From Phenylobacterium glaciei (GTDB taxonomy: Bacteria; Pseudomonadota; Alphaproteobacteria; Caulobacterales; Caulobacteraceae): 64,000 nt of DNA. The number at the start of each line of letters is the position of its first letter. Positions within the stretch are counted from its first letter, which is position 1. Position numbers and translations under genes: made by a program. Positions 25,952 through 34,934 of the stretch are shown piece by piece. Where the stretch lies: NCBI RefSeq assembly GCF_016772415.1, contig NZ_JAGSGD010000001.1, positions 1,699,501 through 1,763,500 on the forward strand, in the 5' to 3' direction. The notes under the pieces are model-generated. The model was not told the DNA's origin. It was given only the letters and a program-made list of their open reading frames with translations, and did not search any database.

Positions 25952-26731
25952 CTAGAGGTCGAGCTCGGTGACCACCGGAACGTGGTCCGACGGCTTGTCC
26001 CAGCCGCGGACGTCGCGGTGGATGACGCAGGACAGCAGCCTGTCGGCGGCCTGGGGGGAGAGCAGGGCGTGGTCGATGCGGATGCCGTTGTTCCGCTGCC
26101 AGGCGCCGGCCTGGTAATCCCAGAAGGTGTAGCTCTCGGGCGCGCCGTCGATGGCCATGAAGGCCTCGGTGAGGCCCAGCCACTTCAGGGCCCGGAAGGC
26201 CTCCCGGCTTTGCGGCTGGAAGAGGGCGTCCTTGGTCCAGTTCTCCGGATGGGCGGCGTCGCGGGGCTCGGGAATGACGTTGAAGTCGCCGGTGAGGACC
26301 AGGGGCTCCTCATAGGCCAGCAGCTCGCGGGCGTGGGCGTTCAGGCGCGCCATCCAGTTGAGCTTGTAGGGGAATTTCTCGGTGTCGATGGGGTTGCCGT
26401 TGGGCAGGTAGATCGACGCCACGCGGACCGGATTGGGGCCGGAGACCACGGCCTCGATGTAGCGGGCGTGCTCGTCGCCGTCGCCGCCGGGCAGGCCCTT
26501 GCGCACATCTTCCAGCGGGGTCTTCGACAACAGGGCGACGCCGTTATAGGTCTTCTGGCCGTGCACGGCGACGTTATAGCCAAGCCGTTCAAAGGCTTCG
26601 GCGGGGAACTTCTCGTCGACGCACTTGATCTCCTGCAGGCAGGCGACGTCGGGGGACACCTCCTCGAACCAGCGCAGCACGGTCTCGAGGCGGGCGTTGA
26701 CCGAGTTGACGTTCCAGGTGGCGATCTTCAT
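25952..26731 (-). CDS. xth: Exodeoxyribonuclease III
   Basis: 259-residue AP endonuclease/exonuclease of base-excision repair. Family motifs: KIATWNVNSVNARL at the N-terminus, CLQEIKCVDEKFP with the metal-binding Glu, VASIYLPNGNP, LTGDFNVIPEP with Asp and Asn, RIDHALLSP, and SDHVPVV with the catalytic His. The ATG at 26731 has AAGGAC upstream; an in-frame extension of 25 codons has no ribosome site. Divergent from the 26816 gene. Confidence 0.94.
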   Translation of the reverse strand: MKIATWNVNSVNARLETVLRWFEEVSPDVACLQEIKCVDEKFPAEAFERLGYNVAVHGQKTYNGVALLSKTPLEDVRKGLPGGDGDEHARYIEAVVSGPNPVRVASIYLPNGNPIDTEKFPYKLNWMARLNAHARELLAYEEPLVLTGDFNVIPEPRDAAHPENWTKDALFQPQSREAFRALKWLGLTEAFMAIDGAPESYTFWDYQAGAWQRNNGIRIDHALLSPQAADRLLSCVIHRDVRGWDKPSDHVPVVTELDL

Positions 26732-26815
26732 GGGCGTCCTTCGGCGTGGGGTCTGTCCCGGTCTAGCCTCTTGAGCGCCCGGCGAACAAGCGTCCGCTAA
26801 CCTCACGCGCGACCT

Positions 26816-27214
26816 ATGACCACCCGACCGGCGATTCAGTTTGACGGGCGGGGGTCGGATGGGGACCTTGCGCCCATGTCAGGGGCCCCCCGAAAAAGAC
26901 CGCAGCTTTCGCGTCGCGCGCGGATGATCTGGATGGGCGTGGCGACGGGGCTCTGCCTGACCCTGGCGCCGTTCGGGGCGGTGGGGGCGCTGTTCTCGCC
27001 GCTGGTGTTCGACCACCAGGGCAACATCCTCAACCCCCTGGCCTGGATCGCCTTCCTGATGATGGTCCTGTTCTGGATCGTCTGCCTGATCGGGCCGTTC
27101 GGCGCCTGGGTGCTGTTCAAGCGCGACAAGGAACCGCTGGCCTGGGCCGCCATGGCCGCGCCGCTGGCCTGGCTGACGGTGCTGGCGGCGATCCTGCAGT
27201 TCATTCCAGGCTAG
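26816..27214 (+). CDS. Small membrane protein of unknown function
   Basis: 132 residues (112 if the ATG at 26876 is the start). There are three hydrophobic segments: about residues 38-60 (IWMGVATGLCLTLAPFGAV), 75-97 (AWIAFLMMVLFWIVCLIGPF) and 110-130. A basic stretch GAPRKRPQLSRRARM precedes the first helix, placing the N-terminus in the cytoplasm. No family is recognised. It is divergent from xth with an 84-base spacer. Confidence 0.55.
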   Translation: MTTRPAIQFDGRGSDGDLAPMSGAPRKRPQLSRRARMIWMGVATGLCLTLAPFGAVGALFSPLVFDHQGNILNPLAWIAFLMMVLFWIVCLIGPFGAWVLFKRDKEPLAWAAMAAPLAWLTVLAAILQFIPG

Positions 27215-27290
27215 ACGCGGGTCGCTAGGCGAGGATGTTAAGGGCCACGGCGGCCTTCGGTTGACCCGCCAGACCCGCTCTGCCATGAGA

Positions 27291-27309
27291 GCGATTGAGA
27301 CTTAATCGC
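27291..27309. promoter_or_regulatory. Inverted repeat before the TonB-receptor gene
   Basis: GCGATT-GAGACTT-AATCGC is a perfect 6-base inverted repeat with a 7-base spacer ending 17 bases before the receptor start. The position suits an operator controlling this outer-membrane receptor. It does not look like a Fur or Irr consensus, so the regulator is unknown. Confidence 0.35.
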
Positions 27310-27325
27310 AACAATGGAACAGCCG

Positions 27326-29461
27326 ATGACCCGCCTGAGCAACGTCTTGTTTGGAGGAACCGCGCTCGCCCTCCTGTCCGCGATCGCTCCGGCGCAGGCT
27401 CAGGTGATGATCCCGGAGGACAAGGCGGTGGACGAACTGGTGATCACCGCCATGCGCTTCGACGCGCCGCGCGCCACCGTGCCCTCCACCATCCAGATCA
27501 TCGGCGCCAACGATCTGCGCCTGCAGCAGGCCTTGGCTCAGAGCGCGGTCGAGGTGGTCTCGGCCCTGGCGCCGTCCTTCTCGCCGACGCGGCAGAAGCT
27601 TTCGGGGGCCGGCGAAACCCTGCGCGGCCGCTCGCCGCTGTATCTGGTGGACGGGGTTCCGCAATCGACGCCGCTGCGCGACGACAGCCGCGACGGCTTC
27701 ACCATCGATCCCTTCTTCATCGACCGCGTCGAGGTGGTGTTCGGCTCCAACGCCATCCAGGGCGTCGGCGCCACGGGCGGGGTGATCAACTACGTCACCG
27801 CCCCCACGCCGAAGTCCGGGCAGGGCTGGACCGGAAAGGTCCTGGCCCAGACCAGCTTCGACGACGGGAATCTGAACGACAGCTTCAGCTACAAGGCCGC
27901 CGGCCTGGCGGGCCGCGACTTCGGCGCCTGGGACGTCGTGGCCGGCGCCGCCTATGAGCGCCGCGGCGGCTATTTCGACGCCGATGGCCGCCGCATCGGC
28001 ATCGACGCCACCCAGGGCGAGCTGCAGAATTCCGACAGTTGGTCGCTGTTCGGCAAGGCCGGCCTGGATCTCGGCGACGAGCGCCGCCTGGAGGCCATGG
28101 TCAACCACTTCGAGCTGGAGGGGGGCGACGACTACGTGCTGGTCAACGGCAACCGCGCCACCGGCCTGCCGGCCAGCGCCGTGAAGGGCGTCCAGCGCGG
28201 CAAGCCCCCGGCCAACGAGGTCACCTCGGCGTCGGTCACCTACAAGGACGGCGACCTGTTTGGCGGCGCCCTGACCGCCCAGGCCTTCGCCCACGACTAT
28301 CACGGGGTGTTCGGAGGCTCGATCACCGGCACGTTCCAGGACGTGCGGATCGCCCCCATCAACACCCTGTTCGACCAGTCGGCCAACAATTCCCAGAAGC
28401 AGGGCTTCAAGCTGGACTACGAGCGCGGCTTCGCGGCCGTCCCCGGCCTGAAGGTGCTGGTGGGTCTCGATGGCCTGAAGGACAAGACCTATCAGGAACT
28501 GGTGCTGACCAACCGGGTCTGGGTGCCCAAGACCACCTATAAGAGCCTGTCGCCCTTCCTGCAGGCGCACCAGGCGGTCTGGGGCGAGCGCATCCATCTG
28601 TCGGCCGGCGTGCGCCAGGAGAACGCCACCCTTGAGGTGGGCGACTTCACGACCCTGGCCTCCTCGGGCAACACCAAGGTCAGCGGCGGCGAGCCCAGCT
28701 TCACCGAGGTGCTGAGCAATGTCGGCGGCACGGTACGGATCATCGAGGGGGTCACGGCCTACGCCTCCTACGCCCAGGGCTTCACCATGCCCGACGTGGG
28801 CCGGGTGCTGCGGGCCATCAACACCCCGGGCCGGGACATCGACACCTATCTGGACGTCAATCCGGTGGTCTCCGACAATGTCGAGCTCGGGGTGGAGTTC
28901 TCACACGGACCGGTCAACGGGTCGCTGGCCTGGTTTACCTCGTCGTCGGACAGGGGCGCCCTGCTGGTGCTGAACGCCGGCGGCACCTTCGACGTGCAGC
29001 GTCAGCGCACCGAGATCGAGGGCGTCGAGGCCACCCTGCGCTGGAAGGCTGCCGACTGGCTGACCCTGGGCGCGGCCTATGCTCACCTGGAGGGCCGCAC
29101 CGACACCAATGGAGACGGCCGCGTCGACGCCGACCTGGACGGGGCCAACATCTCGCCCGACCGCCTGACCCTGACCGCCGACGCCACGTATGGCGACTTC
29201 GACTTCCGCCTGCAGGGGCAGTTTTTCGAGGCCCGCGACTTCCAGGGCCAGCCGGTGGCCAACAACTTCGAGGGCTATGAACTGTTGGACGCGGTGGCGG
29301 CCTGGAACGCCCCGTTCGGCGTGGTCAGCCTGGGCGTCCGCAACCTGCTGGACGAGCAGTACATCACCTATAACAGCGACACGACGAACCCGACCGACAA
29401 CACCCGCTACTTCGCCGGTCAGGGCCGCGCGGTCACCGTCGGGATCGTGAAGAGCTTCTGA
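27326..29461 (+). CDS. TonB-dependent outer-membrane receptor
   Basis: 711 residues from the ATG at 27326 (GGAA upstream, fitting better than the ATG four codons earlier). A signal peptide ends near AQAQ. The plug domain holds VDELVITAMRFDAPRATVPS (TonB-box region), YLVDGVPQSTP, RVEVVFGSNAIQGVGATGGV and INYVTAP; the rest is a 22-strand barrel with a C-terminal motif VRNLLDEQYITYNS and terminal Phe after GIVKS. Such receptors import ferric siderophores, cobalamin, heme or sugars using TonB energy. The downstream PepSY protein, with a stop/start overlap (TGATG at 29459-29463), favours a metal-chelate substrate; this is inference. Confidence 0.9.
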   Translation: MTRLSNVLFGGTALALLSAIAPAQAQVMIPEDKAVDELVITAMRFDAPRATVPSTIQIIGANDLRLQQALAQSAVEVVSALAPSFSPTRQKLSGAGETLRGRSPLYLVDGVPQSTPLRDDSRDGFTIDPFFIDRVEVVFGSNAIQGVGATGGVINYVTAPTPKSGQGWTGKVLAQTSFDDGNLNDSFSYKAAGLAGRDFGAWDVVAGAAYERRGGYFDADGRRIGIDATQGELQNSDSWSLFGKAGLDLGDERRLEAMVNHFELEGGDDYVLVNGNRATGLPASAVKGVQRGKPPANEVTSASVTYKDGDLFGGALTAQAFAHDYHGVFGGSITGTFQDVRIAPINTLFDQSANNSQKQGFKLDYERGFAAVPGLKVLVGLDGLKDKTYQELVLTNRVWVPKTTYKSLSPFLQAHQAVWGERIHLSAGVRQENATLEVGDFTTLASSGNTKVSGGEPSFTEVLSNVGGTVRIIEGVTAYASYAQGFTMPDVGRVLRAINTPGRDIDTYLDVNPVVSDNVELGVEFSHGPVNGSLAWFTSSSDRGALLVLNAGGTFDVQRQRTEIEGVEATLRWKAADWLTLGAAYAHLEGRTDTNGDGRVDADLDGANISPDRLTLTADATYGDFDFRLQGQFFEARDFQGQPVANNFEGYELLDAVAAWNAPFGVVSLGVRNLLDEQYITYNSDTTNPTDNTRYFAGQGRAVTVGIVKSF

Positions 29462-30507
29462 TGGGTCTGATCCGCACCCTGCACGCCTGGGCCGGCGCGA
29501 TCCTCGCCCTGATCCTGGTGATCCTGGGCCTCACCGGTTCGCTGCTGGTGCTGCGCGAGGACTGGGTGAAGCTGACGGTGCCGGAGGCGCGGATGGTGGT
29601 GACGCCGTCCCCCGCGGTGCTGGGCGCCGCGGCCGAGGCGGTGGAGGGGCAAGGGTCGCCGCGCAGCATGATGTTCGCCGGACCGCGTCTCGGCGTCCAC
29701 AGGCTGACCTATAAGGACGACGGCATGGCCTACGCCGCCGCCGACGGCACGATCGTGGCGCGCTGGAAGGGATCTGCGCGCCTCGAGCAATGGGTGTTCG
29801 AGGCCCACCACCGGCTGTTGTCAGGGGAGGGCGGCGAGACGGTGGTCGGCGTCGCGGGGCTGGCCGGCGCCGTGCTCTGCCTCACCGGGGTGATCGTCTG
29901 GTTCCCGGCCTGGCGCAGCTTCGCCGGCAAGGTCTGGCCCAGGAGCCTGGCGCGGCGGGACCTGGTGTCGTCGCACCGAGACCTGGGGATTCTGATGGCC
30001 ATCCCGGTGTTCGTCCTGTGCCTGACCGGCGGCATGATCATCTTCAACGACGCCAGCAAGGCCCTGCTGGTCAGGCTGGCGCCCGGCGGCGTCGAGGCGC
30101 CCAAACCGCCCAGGGCGGGGCAGGGGAATATCGACTGGCCGGTGGCGCTGGCGGCCGCCCAGGCGGCCTTCCCGCAGGCGACCCTGCGGCTGGCCAGCTG
30201 GCCCGCCAAACCCGGCGCGCCGGCCGCCATCCGCCTTAAGCAGCCGAACGAGTGGCACCCGAACGGCCGCACCCTGGTCTATATCGATCCGGCGACGTCG
30301 ACGGTGATCGGCACGGCGGACGCCCAGGCCTACGGCCCCGGCGTGCGGTTCCAGAACGCGGTCTATCCGATCCACGCCGCCTCGGTGGGCGGCAGGCTCT
30401 ATGAGCTGCTGGTGTTCCTGGGCGGCGTCGCCCTGGCGGCCCTGGGCGGCCTGGGCCTCTGGTCGTTCCTGATCCAGCAGCGCCGAAGTTGGGCGCGGGG
30501 GCGGTAG
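29461..30507 (+). CDS. PepSY-associated transmembrane protein
   Basis: 348 residues with about four membrane helices: one at the N-terminus (IRTLHAWAGAILALILVILG), two in the middle (AGAVLCLTGVIVWFPAW and MAIPVFVLCLTGGMIIF) and one at the C-terminus (LLVFLGGVALAALGGLGLW). Conserved His residues occur in LHAWAG, FEAHHRLL, SSHRDLGI and PIHAASVGG, spaced as in PepSY_TM proteins that accompany siderophore receptors and may act as ferric-chelate reductases using heme. The ATG overlaps the receptor stop by one base, so the genes are coupled. Confidence 0.85.
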   Translation: MGLIRTLHAWAGAILALILVILGLTGSLLVLREDWVKLTVPEARMVVTPSPAVLGAAAEAVEGQGSPRSMMFAGPRLGVHRLTYKDDGMAYAAADGTIVARWKGSARLEQWVFEAHHRLLSGEGGETVVGVAGLAGAVLCLTGVIVWFPAWRSFAGKVWPRSLARRDLVSSHRDLGILMAIPVFVLCLTGGMIIFNDASKALLVRLAPGGVEAPKPPRAGQGNIDWPVALAAAQAAFPQATLRLASWPAKPGAPAAIRLKQPNEWHPNGRTLVYIDPATSTVIGTADAQAYGPGVRFQNAVYPIHAASVGGRLYELLVFLGGVALAALGGLGLWSFLIQQRRSWARGR

Positions 30508-30514
30508 GTTAAAC

Positions 30515-30622
30515 CCGCTCGTCCCGGCGAAGGCCGGGATCCAGGTCGTAAGTCTCGACCTGCGCCAGGAATCCTGAGCGCCGTGGATGCATCTGGGTCC
30601 CGGCCTTCGCCGGGATGAGCGG
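30515..30622. repeat. Fold-back repeat (family B, copy 2), also terminator-like
   Basis: Left arm CCGCTCGTCCCGGCGAAGG and right arm ending CCTTCGCCGGGATGAGCGG pair with few mismatches around a 48-base centre. The right arm is followed by AGGTTTTT (30623-30630), so the element could terminate the receptor/PepSY transcript between the convergent PepSY and erpA genes. Similar in arms to 22723-22856. Confidence 0.65.
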
Positions 30623-30628
30623 AGGTTT

Positions 30629-30961
30629 TTAGATCGAGAAGCTCACGCCGCAGCCGCAGCTGGACTTGGCGTTGGGATTGCGGATGCGGAATTCGGCGCC
30701 GGCCAGTTCGTCGACATAGTCGATCACCGAGCCCTTGAGCAGGATCAGGCTCATCTCGTCCACCAGGGCCGCCGCGCCGTCCAGTTCGACCCGCAGGTCA
30801 TCCGACTGGGGCTCGCTGACCAGGTCGAACTGGTACTGGAAGCCCGAGCAGCCGCCGCCCTCCACCGCCACGCGCAGCATGACGGGATGACCCTCGGCCT
30901 TGCTGAGGTCATGCAGCCTTTGGGCCGCGGTCGGGGAGAGGGTGAGGTCGGATGTGGTCAT
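30629..30961 (-). CDS. erpA: Iron-sulfur cluster insertion protein ErpA
   Basis: A-type carrier that passes Fe-S clusters to apoproteins. 110 residues from the ATG at 30961. The three cluster ligands are visible: Cys38 in EGGGCSGFQY and Cys102/Cys104 in KSSCGCGVSFSI. The LRVAVEGGGCSG context and C-terminal SCGCG fit the ErpA/IscA family; ErpA is favoured because the gene stands outside an isc/suf cluster. Divergent from dgt. The stop lies in the T-run following the family B repeat. Confidence 0.9.
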   Translation of the reverse strand: MTTSDLTLSPTAAQRLHDLSKAEGHPVMLRVAVEGGGCSGFQYQFDLVSEPQSDDLRVELDGAAALVDEMSLILLKGSVIDYVDELAGAEFRIRNPNAKSSCGCGVSFSI

Positions 30962-31041
30962 GATGCGTAAAAGTCCTGTGTGGACTATATGAGGGTCCCA
31001 GGGCTTCACACCAAGAGGCCTTCCGATTTTTGCGAGCATAC

Positions 31042-32220
31042 ATGGCTTTGACGGTTCCGCCCCGCGCGTCCTACGCCGAAGACCCGGCCCTCTCCCTGGG
31101 CCGCAAGGTCGCGGAGCCCGAGAGCCGTAACCGCACCCCCTTCGCCCGCGACCGCGACCGGATCATCCACTGCACGGCCTTCCGGCGGCTGAAGGAGAAG
31201 ACCCAGGTCTTCGTGGCCCACGAGGGCGATCATTTCCGCACCCGCCTGACCCACTCTCTGGAGGTGGCGCAGGTGGCGCGCTCGCTGGCCACGGCGCTGG
31301 GGCTGGACGCCGATCTCGCCGAGACCATTGCGCTTGCCCATGATCTCGGCCACCCGCCCTTCGGCCACGCGGGCGAGGACGAGCTGCAGGTGCAGATGGA
31401 GCCGTTTGGCGGCTTCGACCACAATGTGCAGACCTTCCGGGTGGTCACCAAGCTGGAGCGGCGCTATCCGCGCTGGGAAGGGCTGAACCTCACCTGGGAG
31501 ACCCTGGAAGGGATCATCAAGCACAACGGCCCGGTGACGGCCAAGCTGAGCCAGCCGTCCTGGAAGGCGATCACCGAATTTGACGCCGAGTACGACCTCG
31601 GCCTGGATACCTGGGCGTCCGCCGAGGCCCAGTGCGCGGCGCTGGCCGACGACATCGCCTATAACAACCACGACGTGGACGACGGGGTGCAGGCGGGGCT
31701 GTTCCACCTGAAGGAACTGCTGGACGTGCCGCTGATCGGGCCGATCCTGGCGGGCGTCTACAAGGAATATCCCGACCTCGACCCCGGCATCATCCGCCTG
31801 GAGGCCGTGCGCCGGATGATCGGGGCGATGATCGACGACGTGCTGGCCGAGACCAACCGGCGGGCGACGGCGTCCAAGGTTTCGTCGGCCGACGAGGTCC
31901 GTCACCTGGACCACGCCCTGGTGGCCTTCTCGCGCGACATGCTGGAGGACCTGGGCCGGCTGCGGGAATTCCTGATGGCCCGCATGTACCGGCACTGGAA
32001 GGTGAACCGCACCCGCTCCCAGGCCCGCCGTATTCTGGCCGAGATGTTCCAGTTGTTCATGAGCGAACCCGACGTCCTGCCGACGGAATGGTTCGCCCGG
32101 TCGCAGAACCGCGACGACGCCGGCCGCGCCCGGGTGGTGTGCGACTACATCGCCGGCATGACCGACCGCTTCGCCATCGAAGAGCATCGCAGGCTTTTCC
32201 ACCTCGACGTCTGGAATTAG
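31042..32220 (+). CDS. dgt: Deoxyguanosinetriphosphate triphosphohydrolase-like protein
   Basis: 392-residue HD-domain hydrolase that converts dNTPs to deoxynucleosides and tripolyphosphate. The N-terminus has [20 protein letters not shown] and [12 protein letters not shown] metal ligands lie in [12 protein letters not shown] (His) and [16 protein letters not shown] (His-Asp), with a later Asp in [16 protein letters not shown]. The ATG at 31042 is chosen over a TTG four codons upstream; neither has a strong ribosome site. In many alphaproteobacteria argS follows dgt, but here a SPOR-domain gene comes next. Confidence 0.92.
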   Translation: MALTVPPRASYAEDPALSLGRKVAEPESRNRTPFARDRDRIIHCTAFRRLKEKTQVFVAHEGDHFRTRLTHSLEVAQVARSLATALGLDADLAETIALAHDLGHPPFGHAGEDELQVQMEPFGGFDHNVQTFRVVTKLERRYPRWEGLNLTWETLEGIIKHNGPVTAKLSQPSWKAITEFDAEYDLGLDTWASAEAQCAALADDIAYNNHDVDDGVQAGLFHLKELLDVPLIGPILAGVYKEYPDLDPGIIRLEAVRRMIGAMIDDVLAETNRRATASKVSSADEVRHLDHALVAFSRDMLEDLGRLREFLMARMYRHWKVNRTRSQARRILAEMFQLFMSEPDVLPTEWFARSQNRDDAGRARVVCDYIAGMTDRFAIEEHRRLFHLDVWN

Positions 32221-32320
32221 GCGCCCGAGGCGGTTCGAAGCCCGCCGCGCTTCGATAGACTGCCGCTGACGCCGTGCGATTCGTTTCGCGCGCGCTGACT
32301 GATTCCCTTGGGAGCCTTTG

Positions 32321-33109
32321 ATGACCAACCCCGACCGCGGAGCCTATACGCCGCCCACCGACGCGCCGCTGTCCTTCGATGCGCGCCAGCCGGTGCGGGG
32401 AAGCCGCCCGGCGCCGATGATGTTGATCGTCTCGGCCCTGGTGCTGATCGGCCTGGTGGTGGCGATCGTGGTCTTCTACCGCTCGGGCGTGCGCCAGGCC
32501 GGCGCCGCGCCGCAGGCGGTGGGAACCCCGGTCGGCGCCATCAAGGGTCCCGCGCCGGCCGAGGAGCAGCCGGTCGACCCGGCCGCCGGCCTGCAGATCT
32601 ATCAGTCGTCGGAGGGCGCCGCCGCCCCGGCCGCCCCGAACTTCACCGCCCCGCCGGAACAGCCCGCCGCTCGCGCGCCCGCGCCGGCCGTGGTGGTGAC
32701 GCCCGCACCCGCGGCCAAGCCTGCCGCCATCCCGCCGCAGACAGTGGCCAGGCCGCAGCAGACCGGTCCGGTCGCCGCCATGCCGATCACGCCCGAGCCC
32801 AAGCCGGTTCCGGCCCTCAAGCCCAACCTGCCGACCCCCGCCGCGCCGAAGCCCGTGGCTACGGCCGGCGGCGCGGCCTCGGTGCAGATCGGCGCCTTCT
32901 CGTCCTCCGCCCTGGCCGACAAGGGCTGGAGCGACGCCGCGCGCATCGCGCCGGGCGCCACGGCGGGCAAGGGCAAGCGGGTCGAGGCCATCCAGAAGGA
33001 TGGCGCCACCCTCTACCGTACCGCCGTCACCGGCTTCGCGAGCCGTGCGGACGCGACGGCCTTCTGCGATCAGCTCAAGGCCGCGGGCAAGAGCTGCTTC
33101 GTGAAGTGA
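32321..33109 (+). CDS. SPOR-domain membrane protein
   Basis: 262 residues with a single membrane helix (about residues 34-55, MMLIVSALVLIGLVVAIVV), a long Pro/Ala-rich periplasmic linker, and a C-terminal SPOR domain (about residues 185-262) beginning AASVQIGAFSSSALADKGWS and containing YRTAVTGFASRADATAFC. SPOR domains bind peptidoglycan lacking stem peptides at the division septum, so the protein probably works in cell division. GGGAG seven bases upstream supports the ATG at 32321. Coupled to nagZ through GTGA (33106-33109). Confidence 0.88.
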   Translation: MTNPDRGAYTPPTDAPLSFDARQPVRGSRPAPMMLIVSALVLIGLVVAIVVFYRSGVRQAGAAPQAVGTPVGAIKGPAPAEEQPVDPAAGLQIYQSSEGAAAPAAPNFTAPPEQPAARAPAPAVVVTPAPAAKPAAIPPQTVARPQQTGPVAAMPITPEPKPVPALKPNLPTPAAPKPVATAGGAASVQIGAFSSSALADKGWSDAARIAPGATAGKGKRVEAIQKDGATLYRTAVTGFASRADATAFCDQLKAAGKSCFVK

Positions 33110-34128
33110 GCATCAGCGCCTCCATCCTCGGCTGCGCGGGCCTGACCCTTTCGAAAGAGGAGCAGGCCTTTTTCCGCGATGTGCGTCCCTGGGGGTTCAT
33201 CCTCTTCAAGCGCAATGTGGAGAGCCCTGACCAGGTCCGCGCGCTGACGGAGGCCCTGCGCGCCTGCGTGGCGCGGCCGGACGCGCCGATCCTGATCGAC
33301 CAGGAGGGGGGCCGGGTCGCCCGCCTGGGGCCGCCGCACTGGCGGCGCTATCCGCCGGGCCGCGCCTATGGTGAGCTTCCGGCCAATGATCTCCTGCTGC
33401 GCCGGGAGATCACCCGCCTGGGGGCCCGCCTGCTGGCCCATGACCTGTCGGCGCTCGGCATCAATGTCGACTGCGTGCCGGTGCTGGACGTGCCGAGCGA
33501 AGGCGCCCACGACATCATCGGCGACCGCGCCTATGCCAAGACACCCGAGGGCGTCGCCCAGCTGGGGCGAGCGGCCTGCGAGGGCCTGATCGCGGGCGGG
33601 GTGCTGCCGGTGATCAAGCACATCCCCGGACACGGCCGGGCCATGGCCGACAGCCACCACGACCTGCCGGTGGTGGACGCCAGCTACGAGGACCTCGACG
33701 CCCACGACTTCGCGCCGTTCCGGGTGCTGTCGGACATGCCGATGGCGATGAGCGCCCACGTCGTCTACACGGCCGTCGATCCGCGCGGGCCCGCGACGAC
33801 CTCCAAGCGGGTCATCAGCACGGTGATCCGCAAGGCCATCGGTTTTGATGGCCTGCTGATGACCGATGACCTCTCCATGAAGGCGCTGGGCGGTGACTTC
33901 ACCACGCGCGCCAAGACCGCGCTCTCGGCCGGCTGCGACGTGGTCCTGCACTGCAATGGCGACATGGCTGAGATGGCCGCGGTGATCGCCGGCACGCGCC
34001 CGCTCGCCGGCCGCGCCGCCCAGCGGGCTCGCGCGGCGCTGGGCCGCATCGCCCGCGTGCCCGAGCCCTTTGATGCTGCCGAAGCCCGCGCCCGATTCGA
34101 CGCGGCCTTCGAGGGACGCTGGTCTTGA
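33106..34128 (+). CDS. nagZ: Beta-N-acetylhexosaminidase NagZ
   Basis: Cytoplasmic GH3 enzyme of peptidoglycan recycling; it removes GlcNAc from anhydro-muropeptides. 340 residues from GTG 33106. Motifs: LIDQEGGRVARL, NVDCVPVLDVP, GDRAYAKTPEGVAQLG, the catalytic loop IKHIPGHGRAMADSHHDLP (His/Asp dyad) and LLMTDDLSMKAL with the nucleophile Asp. No signal peptide, as expected. Coupled to both neighbours by four-base overlaps (GTGA before, TTGA after). Confidence 0.94.
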   Translation: MSISASILGCAGLTLSKEEQAFFRDVRPWGFILFKRNVESPDQVRALTEALRACVARPDAPILIDQEGGRVARLGPPHWRRYPPGRAYGELPANDLLLRREITRLGARLLAHDLSALGINVDCVPVLDVPSEGAHDIIGDRAYAKTPEGVAQLGRAACEGLIAGGVLPVIKHIPGHGRAMADSHHDLPVVDASYEDLDAHDFAPFRVLSDMPMAMSAHVVYTAVDPRGPATTSKRVISTVIRKAIGFDGLLMTDDLSMKALGGDFTTRAKTALSAGCDVVLHCNGDMAEMAAVIAGTRPLAGRAAQRARAALGRIARVPEPFDAAEARARFDAAFEGRWS

Positions 34129-34934
34129 GCAACACCTTTCAGCCCAATCTCGACTTCGAGGCGGCGACCACGGCGGCCGAGGACGGCGAAGCCCTGATCA
34201 TCGACCTGGACGGCTACGAAGGTCCGCTGCACGTCCTGCTGGCCCTGGCGCGCAGCCAGAAGGTCGACCTGATGAAGCTGTCGATCACCAAGCTGGCCGA
34301 TCAGTACCTGGCCTTCGTGCAGCAGGCGCGGCGGATCCGCTTCTCGCTGGCCGCCGACTATCTGGTAATGGCCGCCTGGCTGACCTACCTGAAATCCCGC
34401 CTGCTGCTGCCCAAGCCCGAGCGGCCCAAGGCCGAGGAGCCGCCGGCCGAGGAGATGGCCGCACAGCTGGCCTTCCGCCTGGCCAAGCTGGACGCCATGC
34501 GCAAGTCCGCCGAAACCCTGCGCGACGGGCCGCAGCTGGGCCGCGAGGTCTTCCTGCGCGGCGACCCGCAGGCCATCCAGATCATCCCGTCCAACCGGCT
34601 GGAGGGCGACCTCTACGGCCTGATGAGCGCCTATATCGCCCAGCGGAAGAAGGAGCAGGGGCGCCACTACACGCCGCGTACGCCCCAGGCCTATCCGCTG
34701 GAGGAGGCCCGCGAGCGGCTGCGCGAGATGCTGCCCGACCTGTCGCGCTGGACCTCGCTGCAGGGCATCGCGCCGATGCGGCCCAGCGCCGAGACGGGAC
34801 CGAGCCGCGCGTCCTATGTGGCCTCCACCCTCTCGGCCAGCCTGGAGCTGGTGAAGGAAGGCGCCATGGAGGCCCGCCAGCTGGAGGCCTTCGCCGACAT
34901 CTTCCTGCGCGCCCGCCGGGGAGCCGCCGCGTGA
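34125..34934 (+). CDS. scpA: Segregation and condensation protein ScpA
   Basis: Kleisin partner of SMC in chromosome condensation. 269 residues starting at TTG 34125, which overlaps the nagZ stop. The N-terminal segment DLDGYEGPLHVLLALARSQ and KLSITKLADQYLAFVQQA bind the SMC head-neck; ADYLVMAAWLTYLKSRLLLP is the family signature; the C-terminal winged helix covers about residues 190-265. Acts with ScpB, encoded next with a GTGA overlap. Confidence 0.93.
   Translation: MSNTFQPNLDFEAATTAAEDGEALIIDLDGYEGPLHVLLALARSQKVDLMKLSITKLADQYLAFVQQARRIRFSLAADYLVMAAWLTYLKSRLLLPKPERPKAEEPPAEEMAAQLAFRLAKLDAMRKSAETLRDGPQLGREVFLRGDPQAIQIIPSNRLEGDLYGLMSAYIAQRKKEQGRHYTPRTPQAYPLEEARERLREMLPDLSRWTSLQGIAPMRPSAETGPSRASYVASTLSASLELVKEGAMEARQLEAFADIFLRARRGAAA

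Noticed and set aside
27291..27309. Fur or Irr box before the TonB receptor
   Set aside because: The inverted repeat does not match either consensus; kept only as an unassigned operator.
32308..33105. Upstream extension of the nagZ frame over the SPOR gene
   Set aside because: The SPOR frame has a signal-anchor, SPOR domain and ribosome site, while nagZ starts naturally at the GTG overlapping its stop.
34070..34930. Upstream extension of the scpB frame across scpA
   Set aside because: scpA is clearly coding in another frame; scpB has its normal start at GTG 34931.
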